This document shows positions 32,333-43,679 of a stretch of 64,000 nt of DNA, piece after piece; within the stretch, counting starts at the first letter, position 1; each line of letters begins with the position of its first letter. Origin of the DNA: Micrasema longulum (taxonomy: Eukaryota; Arthropoda; Insecta; Trichoptera; Brachycentridae); the NCBI GenBank assembly GCA_022494885.1, contig JAGVSM010003694.1:91366-155365 (forward strand). Direction: 5' to 3'. The notes beneath the pieces are model-generated. The model saw only the letters and a list, made by a program, of their open reading frames with translations. It was not told the DNA's origin and did no database searches. The position numbers were made by a program, and so were the translations under genes.

Positions 32333-33545
32333 GATTTCTTATCTATATAAATGATCTTTGTAACTTATCTATAAAAGGCTCTATAATTAGTTTTGCTGAT
32401 GATACTGTGATACTATCTCAAGGAAGCTCATGGGATATTGTATTTGGAAAGGCTGAAAATGACTTAAACTTGGTAAGACTCAAATTATCTAACACTAAAT
32501 CACTCGAAAACAAAATACATAACATTTAACATTAATAATTAAACTAAATGTAATCCAAATCTTTCCTTAACTATTCACAGCTGTAATTATAATAACCGAA
32601 TTTCAAATATTGAATGCATTTGTAAAGCGTTGGACAGATTAGATTCAATGAAATATTTGGGAATTTATATAGATGGGAATTTAAGATGGACTCATCAAAT
32701 TAATCATATTAAAAATAAATTGAAAAAGCAAATTTACTTTTTCAAAACTATAAGAGATATAATTGGCCTAAAAGAACTTGTTAAAATATATTACGCAATT
32801 ACTCAATCAGTTTTGGAATATGGAATAATTGGATGGGGATGTGCAAATGACACACTGATCAAGCAAATAATAATTGGACAAAAAGCTTAAATAAAAATTA
32901 TCCTTAGAGTCCCAATCAGAACTAGCTCCCTCGGTATATTTGAAAATCTCAATGTAAATTCTATAAAACAACTTTATGCAAAAGCTTTTTTACTATACGC
33001 ACGTAAACATTATTCTCTACCTTCCATTACAAATACAATAGTCACTAGATACTCCACCCTGATGCTGCAAAAAAATAAAAAAATAAATACAACCTTCTGT
33101 CAAAGAGGATTGACCTACTACTCGGTTAAAGTGTACAATCTACTTCCATTATCCATAAGGACAATAAGTAAGTTCTCAAAATATAAAATTGCTATTAAGA
33201 AATGGATAGTGGAGGTGGGTTGCGTACGGATCGATGAGTGGATCAAGCCAAATATGTAAAATGTATGCATTGTTATTGAATTCTATTAATTAGTCTATAT
33301 AAATTGTTTATGTTTTTAATAAATATTTTTGTTTTTATTTTGTTTATTATGTTAATTATTATTAGGTTAATTGGTTTAATTACGTTTTTTTTTTGTTCTT
33401 ATTTTGTTAATTTTTTTACGTTGTTAAATATATTTCATAACTTTGTTAAATATTATTATCTTAGGCATGTTTCACATTTTTGTAAAATGTTTCCCTCGGC
33501 ACGGGACACCCCAGTGAGGGAGCATTATTCTGTATAAAAAAAATA
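32333..33545 (+). mobile_element. LINE-a, RT C-terminal half, best LINE in window
   Basis: A 5'-truncated non-LTR retrotransposon. The first frame (from about 32339) reads YINDLCN, then SIISFADDTVILSQGSSWD, with the FADD catalytic box of the reverse transcriptase palm. After frame damage near 32480-32620, a second frame (32630-33259) reads MKYLGIYIDGNLRWTHQIN, IYYAITQSVLEYGIIGWG, NTTFCQRGLTYYSVKVYNLL and AIKKWIVEVG, broken by one stop at 32888. The 3' untranslated part carries the hairpin CCCTC / GAGGG around ggcacgggacaccccagt (33491-33517) and ends in a short A-run. FADD followed by KYLG fits the Jockey/CR1 group. N-terminal RT and endonuclease are missing, so it cannot move on its own. Confidence 0.85.
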
Positions 33546-34099
33546 CAAACAATGTTAAAGTATAAAGTATAAGTATAAAGATCCCTAGACTCATATTACC
33601 TTCTTATGTTATTAATAATGTTTCTATTAAATGTCGTCGATTGTAAGCGATGTCTAAAGTTGCATTTGGACCAATTGTTTCTAGATCTTTTTTTACGATT
33701 CCTTTTTTAAGCTCGGTGCCAAGTATGGAGTATACAGACTGGCGTCGTGAACAAACTGTTGTGTTAATGTCCGCCATAACCTAAACATATTCTCGTGTTG
33801 TATGATACACGCTGTTCCCCTTCATGAAATAATAAACAAACGCAGAGTGTTTGGGTCTTCACCTTTTCCTTTTTGTTTACTGCACAAATTCTTACCGCTT
33901 AAATTCAAGCCATAACACCCATGACAGATACATTATAGCTCTGAATTAAACTGTAATTTAAATATTATTTGTAAAATGGTCGTATATTTGTAATTAAGTT
34001 GTATTGATTTGCAAATTAGTTACCTAGCTTGCTTGAGGTTCTGCGTTATGTTGTACAAAAACTATAAAAATAATAATTATTATTTATGTTCGGAGCATT
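33546..34099. other. No gene seen
   Basis: Unique sequence; 33640-33910 is less A/T-rich. No motif or repeat recognised. Confidence 0.35.
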
Positions 34100-34215
34100 A
34101 ACTCCGTGGTCAAGCATTTTAATAAATGTTAGTAAATATTAGTATTTAACCACTCACTGACTTTGTATGTCTACTGGTTTCGAGACTTACTCGTCTCTTT
34201 GTCAGGACACTCACT
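34100..34215 (-). repeat. PLE-type terminal repeat, left arm (minus), with hammerhead-like core
   Basis: On the minus strand: stem I GTGTC, core CTGACAA (expected CUGANGA; one base changed), stem II GAGAC / GTCTC around GAGTAA-type loop sequence, GAAA, CCAG, TA, then GACATAC completing stem I. Everything except the G8 position of the core is in place. It is the inverted counterpart of 34515-34640, and the same sequence is found split at 22.5-22.7 kb and broken at 4.03 kb. Confidence 0.6.
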
Positions 34216-34514
34216 ACACCAACATGCTAATACTACAATTACATTAATCTTTACCACCACCGTAGTTTACACAGTATTTACGAAAAAATACATAAATTAC
34301 TTGCAGAGTTAAAGGAGATGCAGAAACCGCCATGTCTGAACATGAACTAAAATTAGGTTAATAATATTCAACGACGTGTTGCAGAATTTTTTTTTTGCAA
34401 CTAAAAATCAGTTTCACTGACACTCACTGATTCGTGTGTCCTATCAGCACAATGGTGTTATTTTTTTATATCTAATTTTGTGAAGGTGTATAGTGAGATT
34501 TGCATGATACTGTA

Positions 34515-34640
34515 ATTAATATCCTAGAGAAGAGACGGGCACGTCTCGAAACTAGTAGACATTGAAAAGTCGACAACTAGTTTTAAGTATACAAATATTT
34601 ATTAGTATTTGTTAAAAAAAATACCACGTAGTCAATGGTT
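34515..34640 (+). repeat. PLE-type terminal repeat, right arm (plus)
   Basis: The inverted partner of 34100-34215. Stem II GAGAC (34532-34536) / GTCTC (34543-34547), GAAA at 34548-34551, CTAG and TA, then GACATTG. The first core strand is CTAGAGA instead of CUGANGA, so it is inactive on paper. The flanking text (tttattagtatttgtt, ccacgtagtcaatgg) matches the left arm's outside part. Confidence 0.55.
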
Positions 34641-35344
34641 TTGATATTCATAGTTAATGTTATGAGCCATAGAATTTCAATGATTTCAATGTTTCTATTA
34701 GTTGACTACTTCTGTAGCCCATATTTGTAGTTAAAACGGTTTGAAATGCCGTTCAAGAAGTCCGTGGTCGCTTGTCTATGAACAAATGGTTTAAAATTGC
34801 TCACCAGTTTCGAGAGTCCAGGTGTTCGCAACGCACGGGATATGGACAGTACAAATAAACAAAAGTGAACTTGAAATCGGCGTGTTTTGTGTTACAGATT
34901 TGTGTATTTTTAACTGTTTTACGGTAACACGTGCTTTGTTATTAAAAATTTAAATGGTTTTTTTTTTAACTCCACAATATTGCTTTTCGAGTAGGTGTTT
35001 TTTTATAGCCGAAGTTTTGAACACATATGTAGACTACACAAACCTTTTATTTTATTTAATGATTGATTGAATTATTTCTTAATACATCTTGTTTGAATAA
35101 AATAGCAGTACGTTATGCACAGTTTTATTTATTTAATTGCAGACTTATTTTTATTCATTATAAATTCAAAATAATGTACAAAAGTAGACAAAATTTAAAT
35201 CGCCGCAAACTTATAATAAACAAAAAGTTTTTCGGCGTGTTTCTGATACAATTTTTTTTTGTTAATGGCAAATTATCACAAGATGTCAAATAAACACAAA
35301 AACAAACAATAAATCTTTGTTAAAGTAAAACAAGACAAATATAT
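34641..35344. other. No gene seen
   Basis: A/T-rich to mixed DNA. The 76-codon plus-strand frame at 35063-35293 is K/N/F/I-rich with no motif; treated as chance. Confidence 0.35.
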
Positions 35345-35995
35345 TTGGACTGGATAAACACAACTTTACATCTTGAAGTTTTGATTCTTGATTAGGAAAT
35401 CCTTTAATCATTTGCTTCATTGGTGCAAACTGGAAAAGTGCTTTACCTCAGCGAAAGCTTATTAAATAGCTTTGGTACAATACATTCTGTCGTCCTGCTT
35501 TCATAGAAGTTTTGTCCTCTAGACTCTACCAGTTTCATGGCTGTTATCGATCTTGTTCCATGTTGGTGACTGAGCAGGGTTTTTTACTCATCAAAATGCT
35601 TTATTATGAGCTTAAAGTGCTTCACCAGAAGTACCCCACAATGCTTAAATAGGATTGTGTCATCTTCTTTGCATTTTTTTTCGATATCTTCATTTTCAAT
35701 CATTATTTTGAGAAGTCTTTTCTGAAGATTGCAAATTCTATCAACGTGTGACTTGTGAGTTTCAAGACAGAATTCCGTATGATATAATTGATTCTGCAAG
35801 ACTTATGTAAACTAAAATAAGTCATTTAATAGGTTATCTTTTCTCCAGCTGATGAAGTTTTTCCATACATACTGTAAGCCTCGTCCAGATGACGTTAATG
35901 TGATTTTCAAAGTTAAAAGTTCTGTCAAATGTTGAACCAAGGTATTTACAATCACTTACAATTTCTAACATGTTTCATTTGCATGACGTAGTGCG
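35345..35995 (-). mobile_element. LINE-h 3' half, reverse transcriptase C-terminal region
   Basis: On the minus strand the element begins near 35995 with YLGSTFDRTFNFENHIN (the K/DYLG motif after the RT palm). A frame change follows, then 35799-35584 with HVDRICNLQKRLLKIMI. One stop later the same frame goes on with HGTRSITAMKL and FYESRTTECIVPKLFNKLS, the [LF]-[WF]-N-x-L-P-like close. It is decayed but consistent in order. A small second piece lies at 1490-1680. Confidence 0.65.
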
Positions 35996-36476
35996 TTCGG
36001 GTTCGTTCTGAAGACACGCATAAGTGTGGGTTTTTACTTTGATATTTTCTCTCGTTTATTACTTTTCGACTTATTCAGTCCATTTAATTCACACAAAAAA
36101 GCTTTTATTTTGTTTCAAAATATTAAAAATATTGTGTATTTTTTTCAAAGATTATTTAGAATTTTACTTTCATAGTAAATATGATAATCTAAAGGACTAG
36201 AAAGGAATCTGGAGAATTTTTTTTATATGTCAGAGTATAATTGAAGACATGAGTGAATTAAGGTGTTATATGAAAAAACAAAAGGCAGAGGTATCAGGGG
36301 TTAAAGTTGTGAACAACAGTATAATTATTGATAAAATAACTTCTTCATTCGCTCTCAAAATCTGTTTTCTGTTACTTTTTTACACTGTAGTTGGCTTTGT
36401 GTAAAAGGGCTGTACATTAAATCTTCGTTTATGTAAATGGTACATTTAAAAAAAAAGCCACATATCGGCCTTATCC
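35996..36476. other. No gene seen
   Basis: A/T-rich DNA; nothing recognised. Confidence 0.4.
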
Positions 36477-36760
36477 ACTTCTTCTTCTTCTTCTTGCGGT
36501 GCCTTATCGGGTCCCCTCGACGTTAGCGATCACTCCAGCGAAAGTATTTTGGTCTTGTGCTACTTAGAGGCCAGGACAACTGCTTGTTGGATGTACTCGC
36601 TATAGTGATTCCTGGGACAAGATGACCAGAATGGTTTCGCGTTGCCTTTTCTGGTGGATTTTTTTGTCGAGGTTACCTTTCCTTAGCTAGTTGGTTCTGG
36701 TTAGGAGGCGCCAGAAACTCGCCTTTCATTCTTTCGTTATCTGCTGTGATCACACCGTTA
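36477..36760 (-). mobile_element. LINE-i 3' end with (AAG)n tail
   Basis: Begins on the plus strand with a CTTCTTCTTCTTCTTCTT run (36478-36496), i.e. an (AAG)n tail on the minus strand, preceded there by GTCGAGGGGACCCGATAAGG and CACCGCAAG. The minus-strand frame RRGDPIRHRKKKKK runs into the tail. GC-balanced body, several stops. Its tail type differs from the (AATA)n elements, so it is another family. Confidence 0.5.
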
Positions 36761-36761
36761 T

Positions 36762-37330
36762 TTATTTATTTATATACGGCATTTCTGCCATTTACATATA
36801 CGTGGTATAAAGAGTACCTCAAAATAAAAATGGAGTATGAAATATTAATATACTCGTTCGCTACACATTATTAATTACTCGAAATACATATATATTTAAA
36901 GAAATTATACAATAACAAAATACATAAATCAATCAAATTATAAGTATTCCAACCCAATCTTCTGAAGATGATTTGCTCTTCTTGATAAAAATATGTTGGT
37001 CACTTTATTTTTTAAGCTAGGCAGAGATAAAGTAAATATATCAAAATGTGATGCATATTCATTCCCGGTATTCTGTAATCTAACAATAGGTGAGTTATAT
37101 TGAGCTACCGTTCGAGAATTTTGACAATAAAATATTGTAGATGTTCTGCTTAACCTACGTGGTACATAGAATGAAATCAATTTCAGTAGATCAGGGGTAT
37201 CAAACATTGGTTTTATTATTTTATATAAAGTCGTAAGATCGGTCGATGTTCTTCGTTCTTGCAATTCAGTTAATTTAAGAGAGTCTAAAATGTTGTTATA
37301 ATTTAATTGATTAGCAGATTGTAGAGTTAT
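36762..37330 (-). mobile_element. LINE-j 3' end with C-terminal ORF (37264-36938)
   Basis: A TTATTTATTTATTTATA run at 36762-36776 (tail read backwards) with the hairpin GGCATTTCTGCC (36779-36790) next to it. The ORF reads LQERRTSTDLTTLYKIIKP-like text (starting M in the translated frame), then LLKLISFYVPRRLSR and VRLQNTGNEYA, ending with SLPSLKNKVTNIFL. The L-x-x-RR-x-x-x-D-L-x-x-L-Y-K-I pattern is the standard region C-terminal to non-LTR RT domains. 5'-truncated and inactive. Confidence 0.65.
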
Positions 37331-37684
37331 GAATGTGATCCCATTGCCCGGGGTTCACGACGTGGCCGTTAACGAGCTGGACTAGTTAGTAGTGTTGCAC
37401 ATGTCTTCAATAATATCCATTTAGAGTATTTTCTTCTTTTCTTTTTTATCTTTCCTTTTCATATTTATTTTCAATTTAGTTATCTTATTTATTTAAAAAA
37501 TAGCATCATAATAAACTGAAATTGTAACTAACGTGAAAGTTAACTATTGTAAATAAAATAATTCACTTGTCGACCTTTTCTCCGAAATATAAATATTTTA
37601 CTAATAACATAGTATTTGATCTCGTAATATCATTTTATATATTTTAATCGAATACCAATAAGGTTAAACTCTCCACATGCTTTA
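37331..37684. other. No gene seen
   Basis: Short GC-richer patch at 37335-37385, otherwise A/T-rich. Nothing recognised. Confidence 0.35.
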
Positions 37685-38035
37685 TTGCGCACTTATAATA
37701 TGGGATCCGCAATATAAAACAAATATAGACAACAAAGAACACATTCTAGACATAAAATATCTCAGCTGCTTAAATACAGAAAAAATAATACGTGTCTCCT
37801 ACTTCCGATTTTGAAAAAACGGCGAACACTTGTAGACCTTTTATTTATGCTTAAAATACTCAATGGCCAAATTCACTGCCCAGACCTACTCTCCTCGATT
37901 AATTTAAGCATCTTACCTTGGCGGAAAAGACACACCAATCTTTTTCACATTCCTAAGTACTATACAAATACAGAAACAAAATTACCGATTAATGGTGCTG
38001 GGACCTTATTTGATAACATTATTGTTTTCACATAA
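37685..38035 (+). mobile_element. LINE-k fragment, RT C-terminal region
   Basis: An upstream frame reads ALIIWDPQYKTNIDNKEHIL (W-D-P motif after the RT palm). After a frameshift near 37800, 37811-38035 gives KKRRTLVDLLFMLKILNGQI, then CPDLLSSINLSILPWRKR. This is the same L-x-x-RR-x-x-x-D-L pattern as LINE-j but in the opposite orientation and with different residues. Decayed, without a visible tail. Confidence 0.6.
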
Positions 38036-38149
38036 ACACAAAAAGTCAATATGTCGATATGTCGATAGAAATATATATATATTTAAAATTTGTCTTAATT
38101 ATATTATGAGGATAACTTTTTTTATAACATAATAATATTTATGTTTTAA

Positions 38150-38335
38150 TAAAAGCCGGCGCCTCCGTGGTGTAGTGGTCAAGACGCTTGACTCACAGAC
38201 GGAAGGTTCCGGGTTCGATTCCCGGTGAGAACACCAAAAAAAATAAATGTGATTTTTCTCAAGCCTGGGTATTCTGTGATGTAATTCACCATTGTATTTG
38301 GGCCTCCAGGCCTGTTGTGGTGCAAAAATAAAATA
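38150..38335 (+). mobile_element. SINE-A, best copy
   Basis: The tRNA-like head at 38158-38233 is well preserved: GGTGTAGTGGTCAAGACGC (box A region) and GGGTTCGATTCCCGG (box B with T-arm stem CCGGG / CCCGG). The body carries gtgatgtaattcaccattgt and ggcctccaggcctgttgtgg, then an A-rich tail. It matches the copies at 22.5 and 22.8 kb. Preserved boxes suggest a fairly young insertion. Confidence 0.8.
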
Positions 38336-38399
38336 AAATTTAAAAAAATAAAAAAATTATGCTCGGTATAATCAAATAGATTTTCGAAATCAATTTTCT

Positions 38400-38700
38400 T
38401 CATAACCGTTGTTTTGGATTCGTGTGTATTTTGATTTAAGTGTCAAACCATCCTGTCCCTTGAAATCCGATGCCCTTTTTTTTATTTCCACAGCCCCTAA
38501 CGTCATTTCCTTCCCGGCGGCAAGTCAAGAAATAACAGAACTTCTTGTAACATCGCAACAAACAGCACGCGGAAAATTGCATCTTGAAAATCGATCCAAG
38601 ATAACGTGCCCGGATCTATTCAAATAACGCGAGGTGCCGATAAAACGATCGTATACTATCCTGTAACAAGTGCCCAAGGAAGGAAAACCTTATTCCTTAT
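38400..38700. other. GC-balanced unique island
   Basis: Unique sequence with an ORF at 38409-38627 without motifs. A tttccacag followed by CCCCTAACGTC resembles a splice acceptor (38483-38500), but I cannot connect it to any gene. Candidate conserved non-coding DNA or a lone exon; unresolved. Confidence 0.25.
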
Positions 38701-38796
38701 CCCTTTCGTTGAATTCCTGGATTGATACATTTATTTTTACATATGTCGAAAACCAGCATGAACATACACCAATTTGCTTCGAACATCGGGAAAAAG

Positions 38797-39040
38797 CAGC
38801 CCTTTATTTTATTTATTTATTTTTTAAATTTAATTTTTGTGGTTTTTTAAAATACACAAAAGTGATAAAACAGAGTATTTAAAATATAAAGTATAAAAAC
38901 ATAGCAATGAAATACATATTAAAAGTAAAAATAGTAAGCAAAAAAATCCCACAAAGGCATAGCCTGTTTGTGGGTATACAAGAAAATGTTAATGAATGTT
39001 TTCTCCTATAATAAATAATCGACAGTTATAATATTTTTGT
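38797..39040 (-). mobile_element. LINE-g 3' end with hairpin
   Basis: A TTTATTTATTTATTTTTT run at 38806-38823 (tail read backwards). At 38948-38974 a hairpin with stem CCCACA / TGTGGG and loop aaggcatagcctgtt. This is the clearest form of the LINE-g terminus; no coding frame survives behind it. Confidence 0.5.
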
Positions 39041-39479
39041 GTAACATAAGAAAAAAATAAAAAATATTCTGTAAAAGATTACATGGTATTTTATTTTTAT
39101 AGTACTTAAAAAAGAAAATAAAAAATATTTAAAAAAAAAACACAAAAATAATCTTCATTATAAAAGGGCAACAAAATAAATCTCAGTTCATATCTTTAGT
39201 TTGAATCCAGGATAGTGCATGTTTTTTAAAAGAAGAAAAATTTTAAATATTTGTAATCAATGTAATATTATAAGTAAAAAAAAAAAAAAAAATTTTGAGC
39301 CCTTGTTTACAGTTCATTGAGGAGTCGAAGGAATAACGATTAACCATTATTTTAATTTTGTAAAAGGTTCGTCGAACCGTTTATAAATGATTTTAAAAAA
39401 AATGGTTGTAAATATTGTTTTCAGATTTAAAGGACACATGTTTTTGTAGGTGTATGCGTCTCTTTACAGACATTAATAA
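39041..39479. other. A/T-rich, no gene seen
   Basis: Low-complexity A/T-rich DNA with a poly(A) run at 39278-39292. Confidence 0.45.
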
Positions 39480-39815
39480 AATCTCATCCCCCTTTCCCCT
39501 CCAACGCCACCCTTTCACAACCCACTAGTATTCAAAGTACAGTACGGTCCACAAAACACGAACCTCTTTCTTCCTTCTTGTATTGGTAGCTAATGAATAA
39601 TTCACGGGACGATCCTTGTGAGTGCTCCCTTTCCTCGCTCGGTTGGCCACACTGTACTTGTCTGTGTACTAGAACATTGTCGGTACATTTCTCCGTATAA
39701 TATTTATTTAGATCTACAACGAACTATTATATTCTAAATCTCGGTTCTCTGATTTGTGCCCAGGAGATAACAGATGGGCGGTCAGATAAAAGATGCGGCG
39801 AGGAGTTGATAAAAT
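39480..39815. promoter_or_regulatory. Candidate regulatory island with GATA-type sites
   Basis: GC-balanced unique DNA with AGATAACAG (39765-39773), AGATAA (39784-39789) and TGATAA (39807-39812) within 50 bp, all matching the WGATAR consensus of GATA-family factors. The octamer GATAACAG recurs three times in the 52.2-52.4 kb island. Function is inference; no conservation or binding data are available. Confidence 0.35.
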
Positions 39816-40499
39816 GTTTCAAATTGTTTATAGTATTATTTATTTGAAATCACAGTCTTTAATAAAGTACAAAGAATAAGATATTTAAAAAAAAAAAAGA
39901 CTACAGATTTCACATATTATAATATGTATCTTTATGATCAATGCGAAAAGAACGGGGGAAAAAAAATTACAGTTACTATAAAAAGTAAATACAAAATATA
40001 TGAAAAGGAGAAGAAAAAAAAAGAAGTTATCGAAACCGGTCGACGTGTATCTCAAAAATTAAAAAGGTTTAAAATTTGTAAAATATTATTATTTTCATTT
40101 AAAACATTATTGCAACCTTAAGATTTATCTAAAACACTTGATTAGGTTGAATTGACCAAACCATATTAGTTTTTTTTCCGTTTTCTAAACAGTTTCATAC
40201 AGCTGAACAATGAAATGTTAATGACAACACTGTTCTTAATTTTACGTGTAATCATCAGTACGGCAATTATGAAGCAAAGTGAAAAATAAAAATCCCCACA
40301 ATACATACAGTAGAAATCATATCTACCCCCGCAAAAACATTCAGAAAAGCACCCCTGGTTAACTTGATTGAAGGAAGAAAATAGAATATTGCCTTTTTGT
40401 AGCATTTGAAAACCGTATTTTATATTAAATTATATAAATCAAACAAGCAACAATTATGAGATTTGTGACTATTGTGTGTTAAATTTTACGATTTACTAT
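39816..40499. other. No gene seen
   Basis: A/T-rich; the 39924-40121 frame is lysine-rich low complexity and treated as chance. Confidence 0.4.
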
Positions 40500-40735
40500 T
40501 TTGTCGGCTTCGTAGGGTAATACGAGTAGTCAGCGCGTTTGACTACCATGCAAGAGGTCTCGGATTCGACTTCCGACATGGTGGATTTGAAATATTTATT
40601 TTAAAGGGTTTTTTTACATCAGAATATTTCATACCCCCTAGACTGGTGCCTGAAGCGTAAGACTGATTATCTTACCTTCATGTAACAAAAAATAATAAAT
40701 AATAATAAAACGGAAAGGGAATGATGAATATAATG
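40500..40735 (+). mobile_element. SINE-B, near full length
   Basis: Plus-strand: head gtcggcttcgtagggtaat with box A-like GAGTAGTCAGCGCG, box B GGATTCGACTTCC (diverged), body ctagactggtgcctgaagcg and taagactgattatctta, tail cggaaagggaatgatga. Confidence 0.7.
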
Positions 40736-40859
40736 ATGACGTGTGTAATTTTTTTTTTTTAAATATTCACTCAAATGATTTTTTTAAATTACTGTAAATA
40801 TTAAGTATGTCATTTCTCAAAACGTTCCCTTGAACTCGTTTGTTTTAACAGGCGCCCAT

Positions 40860-41210
40860 GCATCACGAGTACCTATATTTTTTTTACCATAAGCCCATAT
40901 TTTACTACGAGCTTGCACATCTCAACACCGTTTCACACTCTTCTGCAAATTGAAAAATCTTTTCATTTCCTTCACGTAGCACCAATTTACCTCTGGCTCT
41001 CTCCCCTCGGTTCCCGGCTCCTTCTCCCCGCATCCTGGCTGTGAAAAAGTGTGCTCACCATGCGTAAGGATTGAGAGTAATGGAATACCATTAGCCTGGT
41101 GACAGGACCGTTTACCTGACAGACCAGCGTCGGTCAGAAGGAAGAGAACGAGCGACGAAAACCATTAAGTTTCTTGAAATACTTACATGGTTGTCGGATC
41201 ATTTATTCTC
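40860..41210. other. GC-balanced unique island
   Basis: Unique, pyrimidine-rich then mixed sequence without ORFs or repeat relatives (ccccgcatcctggctg, cctggtgacaggaccg). Possibly conserved non-coding DNA. Confidence 0.25.
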
Positions 41211-43180
41211 CTTAGGCTTGCAAAACTAGTTTCGGTGGTCTGATGTCTTTTCAATTTCGCAAAAATGAAATGAAAGATATTTTTGTAAAATCAAGTTTAA
41301 AATTATTCTGAATTTAGTTTTTTTTTTAAATTTCTTGGCGTAAACGTAAGAAGTCAAAATTAAAAGTAGGAACAATAAATTTATTGAAAGTGAACAACTG
41401 ATAAAGTGGTCAAAATTTGCATTCAATATTTTAACTCAGTCAGCTTTTTATCAATTTTTTAAAAAAAACTGTTAAGATATTTTTAATCAAAATGGATGTT
41501 TTTACATAAAGTACAAAGAAAAATAGGTTATTGGATTATACTGATTACCGAAATATAAAAAATAAAATATAGGCAATGAGTTTACTTAACATTTTTTACG
41601 TCAGTTCTCACTCCACTTGCAATGGGCTTAACAATAATTGATGTTTGTGTTTTCTGGTAGTGTTATGACCCCGCAATTTTCAACTTAGACTAAGCATAGA
41701 AATAGGACGCTGAAATTTCGATATTTATTTAAACAGTTATATTTCCAATTTTTTTCATTTGAGATAGTCTCAAAATTTGAATATTGAAAATAAGATAAAT
41801 TAGTAATATGTACATTCAAATGGAAAAAAATATTCACTACTTCACCATCAAAATAGAATGTACTTATGTTAATCTTGATTATTGTTTTATTATATATTAT
41901 TATCTACGTATGCTCTTGTACATACACACAACGGTTCAAAAATATGTAATTTCTATTGATGGGTGTATTTCATCAGAGGCATTTATAAAGGATACTCAAA
42001 TGTAATTAAACTCGTATTTAAATACAAGCAGGAGCAGATAAATATTAATTTGTTGACTAACCCCTCAGCGGAATCCATAGCTTCCCCTAGTACCAACATC
42101 TTCAGTGATCTCGGATTAAAACACACGTAGGGGTGGTTCAGTGTTCACCCTAGCGGAAAATAAAGAACCAAGAACCCTCCAGAACAACTCTTAATAGGAT
42201 TTTGAAAATTCCTGTAAAAAAATCTTTGACGATTTGAACTCGCTCACTTGACTACTTTGATGATACCCACTCTTATATCAACTCAACCTAACTTCTGTGG
42301 TCAATCATATTTTATGAAGTGGTAGGACTAAATTGAGGGTTTTACGATGTCCGAAAAGAATTTTCGAGATGCTGAGACTACTTAAATGGCATAGTATGTT
42401 AAATAAGCCCATTGAAAATGTCGTTGGAAGGTTAACGTTTTATCGCCTCAAGTGTTGTCTTACGATATTGTGGTTCTTTTAATGACTAATCGAAATCGTA
42501 ATTAATTTGCTGTACCGTCATTAAAATCGTATGTTGTCGTATAAGTGTTATATTTTAAGTGGATTCGTATCTCGTTTTAATTAATTACAAAACTCGAATG
42601 AATATTATGTACTACTTCAAAAATATTGCCTGTTGAGCCTATTAAGTATTACTCACGAGCAAAAGTTGTTTTGATTTTTAATCAGTTTTTTTTAAAAGAA
42701 GTATGCTTTTTACTTATCTAAGGTAGGTTTAAATAATCCTCGTGTTTATGTCAATCTATACTAATATTATTACTTCCACTTAAGTAGATGTAAGTAGTAT
42801 AAAGGCACATTAAAGCCTACACTAAAATAAAACGGATTTCGTTTTTTACATACTTTGGCTATTTTTCATATTTGTTTATTTTATTTATTTGTTTAAATCA
42901 ATTAAAAAAAAAAAAAAAAAAAAACTAATATGCACTAATTTGAATCCTTTTCAATATTCAATCCTAGTTTACTTAGTTGGCTTATGCGAATACGAATGGA
43001 TCTTTGTGATAAAATGTGGAAAAACCGGTGAATGACCAACATTTATGTTAAATATAATGAAAAATGTAATAAAAAAATCAATTTAAAAAAAAAAAATTAA
43101 AAAAAAATTATAAGATATATTTAAACTTAATATGTGGGTTTCAATTATGATATGAATATATGTCTGAATATGCCTGAATG
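41211..43180. other. A/T-rich desert
   Basis: No gene or repeat family seen. A 42050-42200 patch is GC-richer. Poly(A) runs lie at 42905-42924 and 43085-43108, possibly the tails of unrecognised retroelements. Confidence 0.4.
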
Positions 43181-43189
43181 TATGTGTGT

Positions 43190-43330
43190 ATGTATGTGCA
43201 TGTGTATATATGATTGCATCGCAAGTGCCCCGATTCAACAGGAGACGGACCAACAGACCCGAGTAGGGGTCGAACCTGGTTGTTTCACCATAAACTGTGT
43301 CCCTGCACTAAATCAATAGACGCGTGATGT
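43190..43330 (-). mobile_element. Possible SINE-C-like tRNA-derived fragment
   Basis: The minus strand has CCAGGTTCGACCCCTACTCG (box B in a T-arm-like context), similar to the AAACCCTACTC end of SINE-C at 13.5 kb, and an upstream TTTAGTGCAGGG that could be a decayed box A. Tail boundaries are unclear. Confidence 0.35.
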
Positions 43331-43679
43331 TATTAAAAATCAGCAACAAAATCTCGCGTCAGAGAAATACTTTTGTGGTTTTTTATACATTAATGTAACG
43401 TACATATTTCTAAATATCATTCAAAAATTTGGTACGCTTTACAAAAAAATATATTGAAAAATAAATAACCATCAATATGTCATTCAAGATCATTGTCTAA
43501 TAGAGCTGCATTATTGTCTTCTATAGGTTAGGATGTTAATATCGAACGAATCAATAGTACTGAGACCTGTATTTTTCATCCCCTAGTACTGTGCATAGAC
43601 AAAACAAATATCGAATTGTAATGACACTCACTAATCAAATACATAATACTCCGTAATGTAATATCCAAAACCTACACGA
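43331..43679. other. No gene seen
   Basis: A/T-rich spacer; may include unrecognised upstream LINE-c sequence. Confidence 0.3.

Noticed and set aside
38158..38233. Genuine tRNA gene
   Set aside because: The T-arm is well paired, but the 5' and 3' acceptor strands do not pair and the SINE-A tail continues.
38483..38627. Exon with splice acceptor tttccacag
   Set aside because: No donor, no homologous protein and no neighbouring exon could be recognised.
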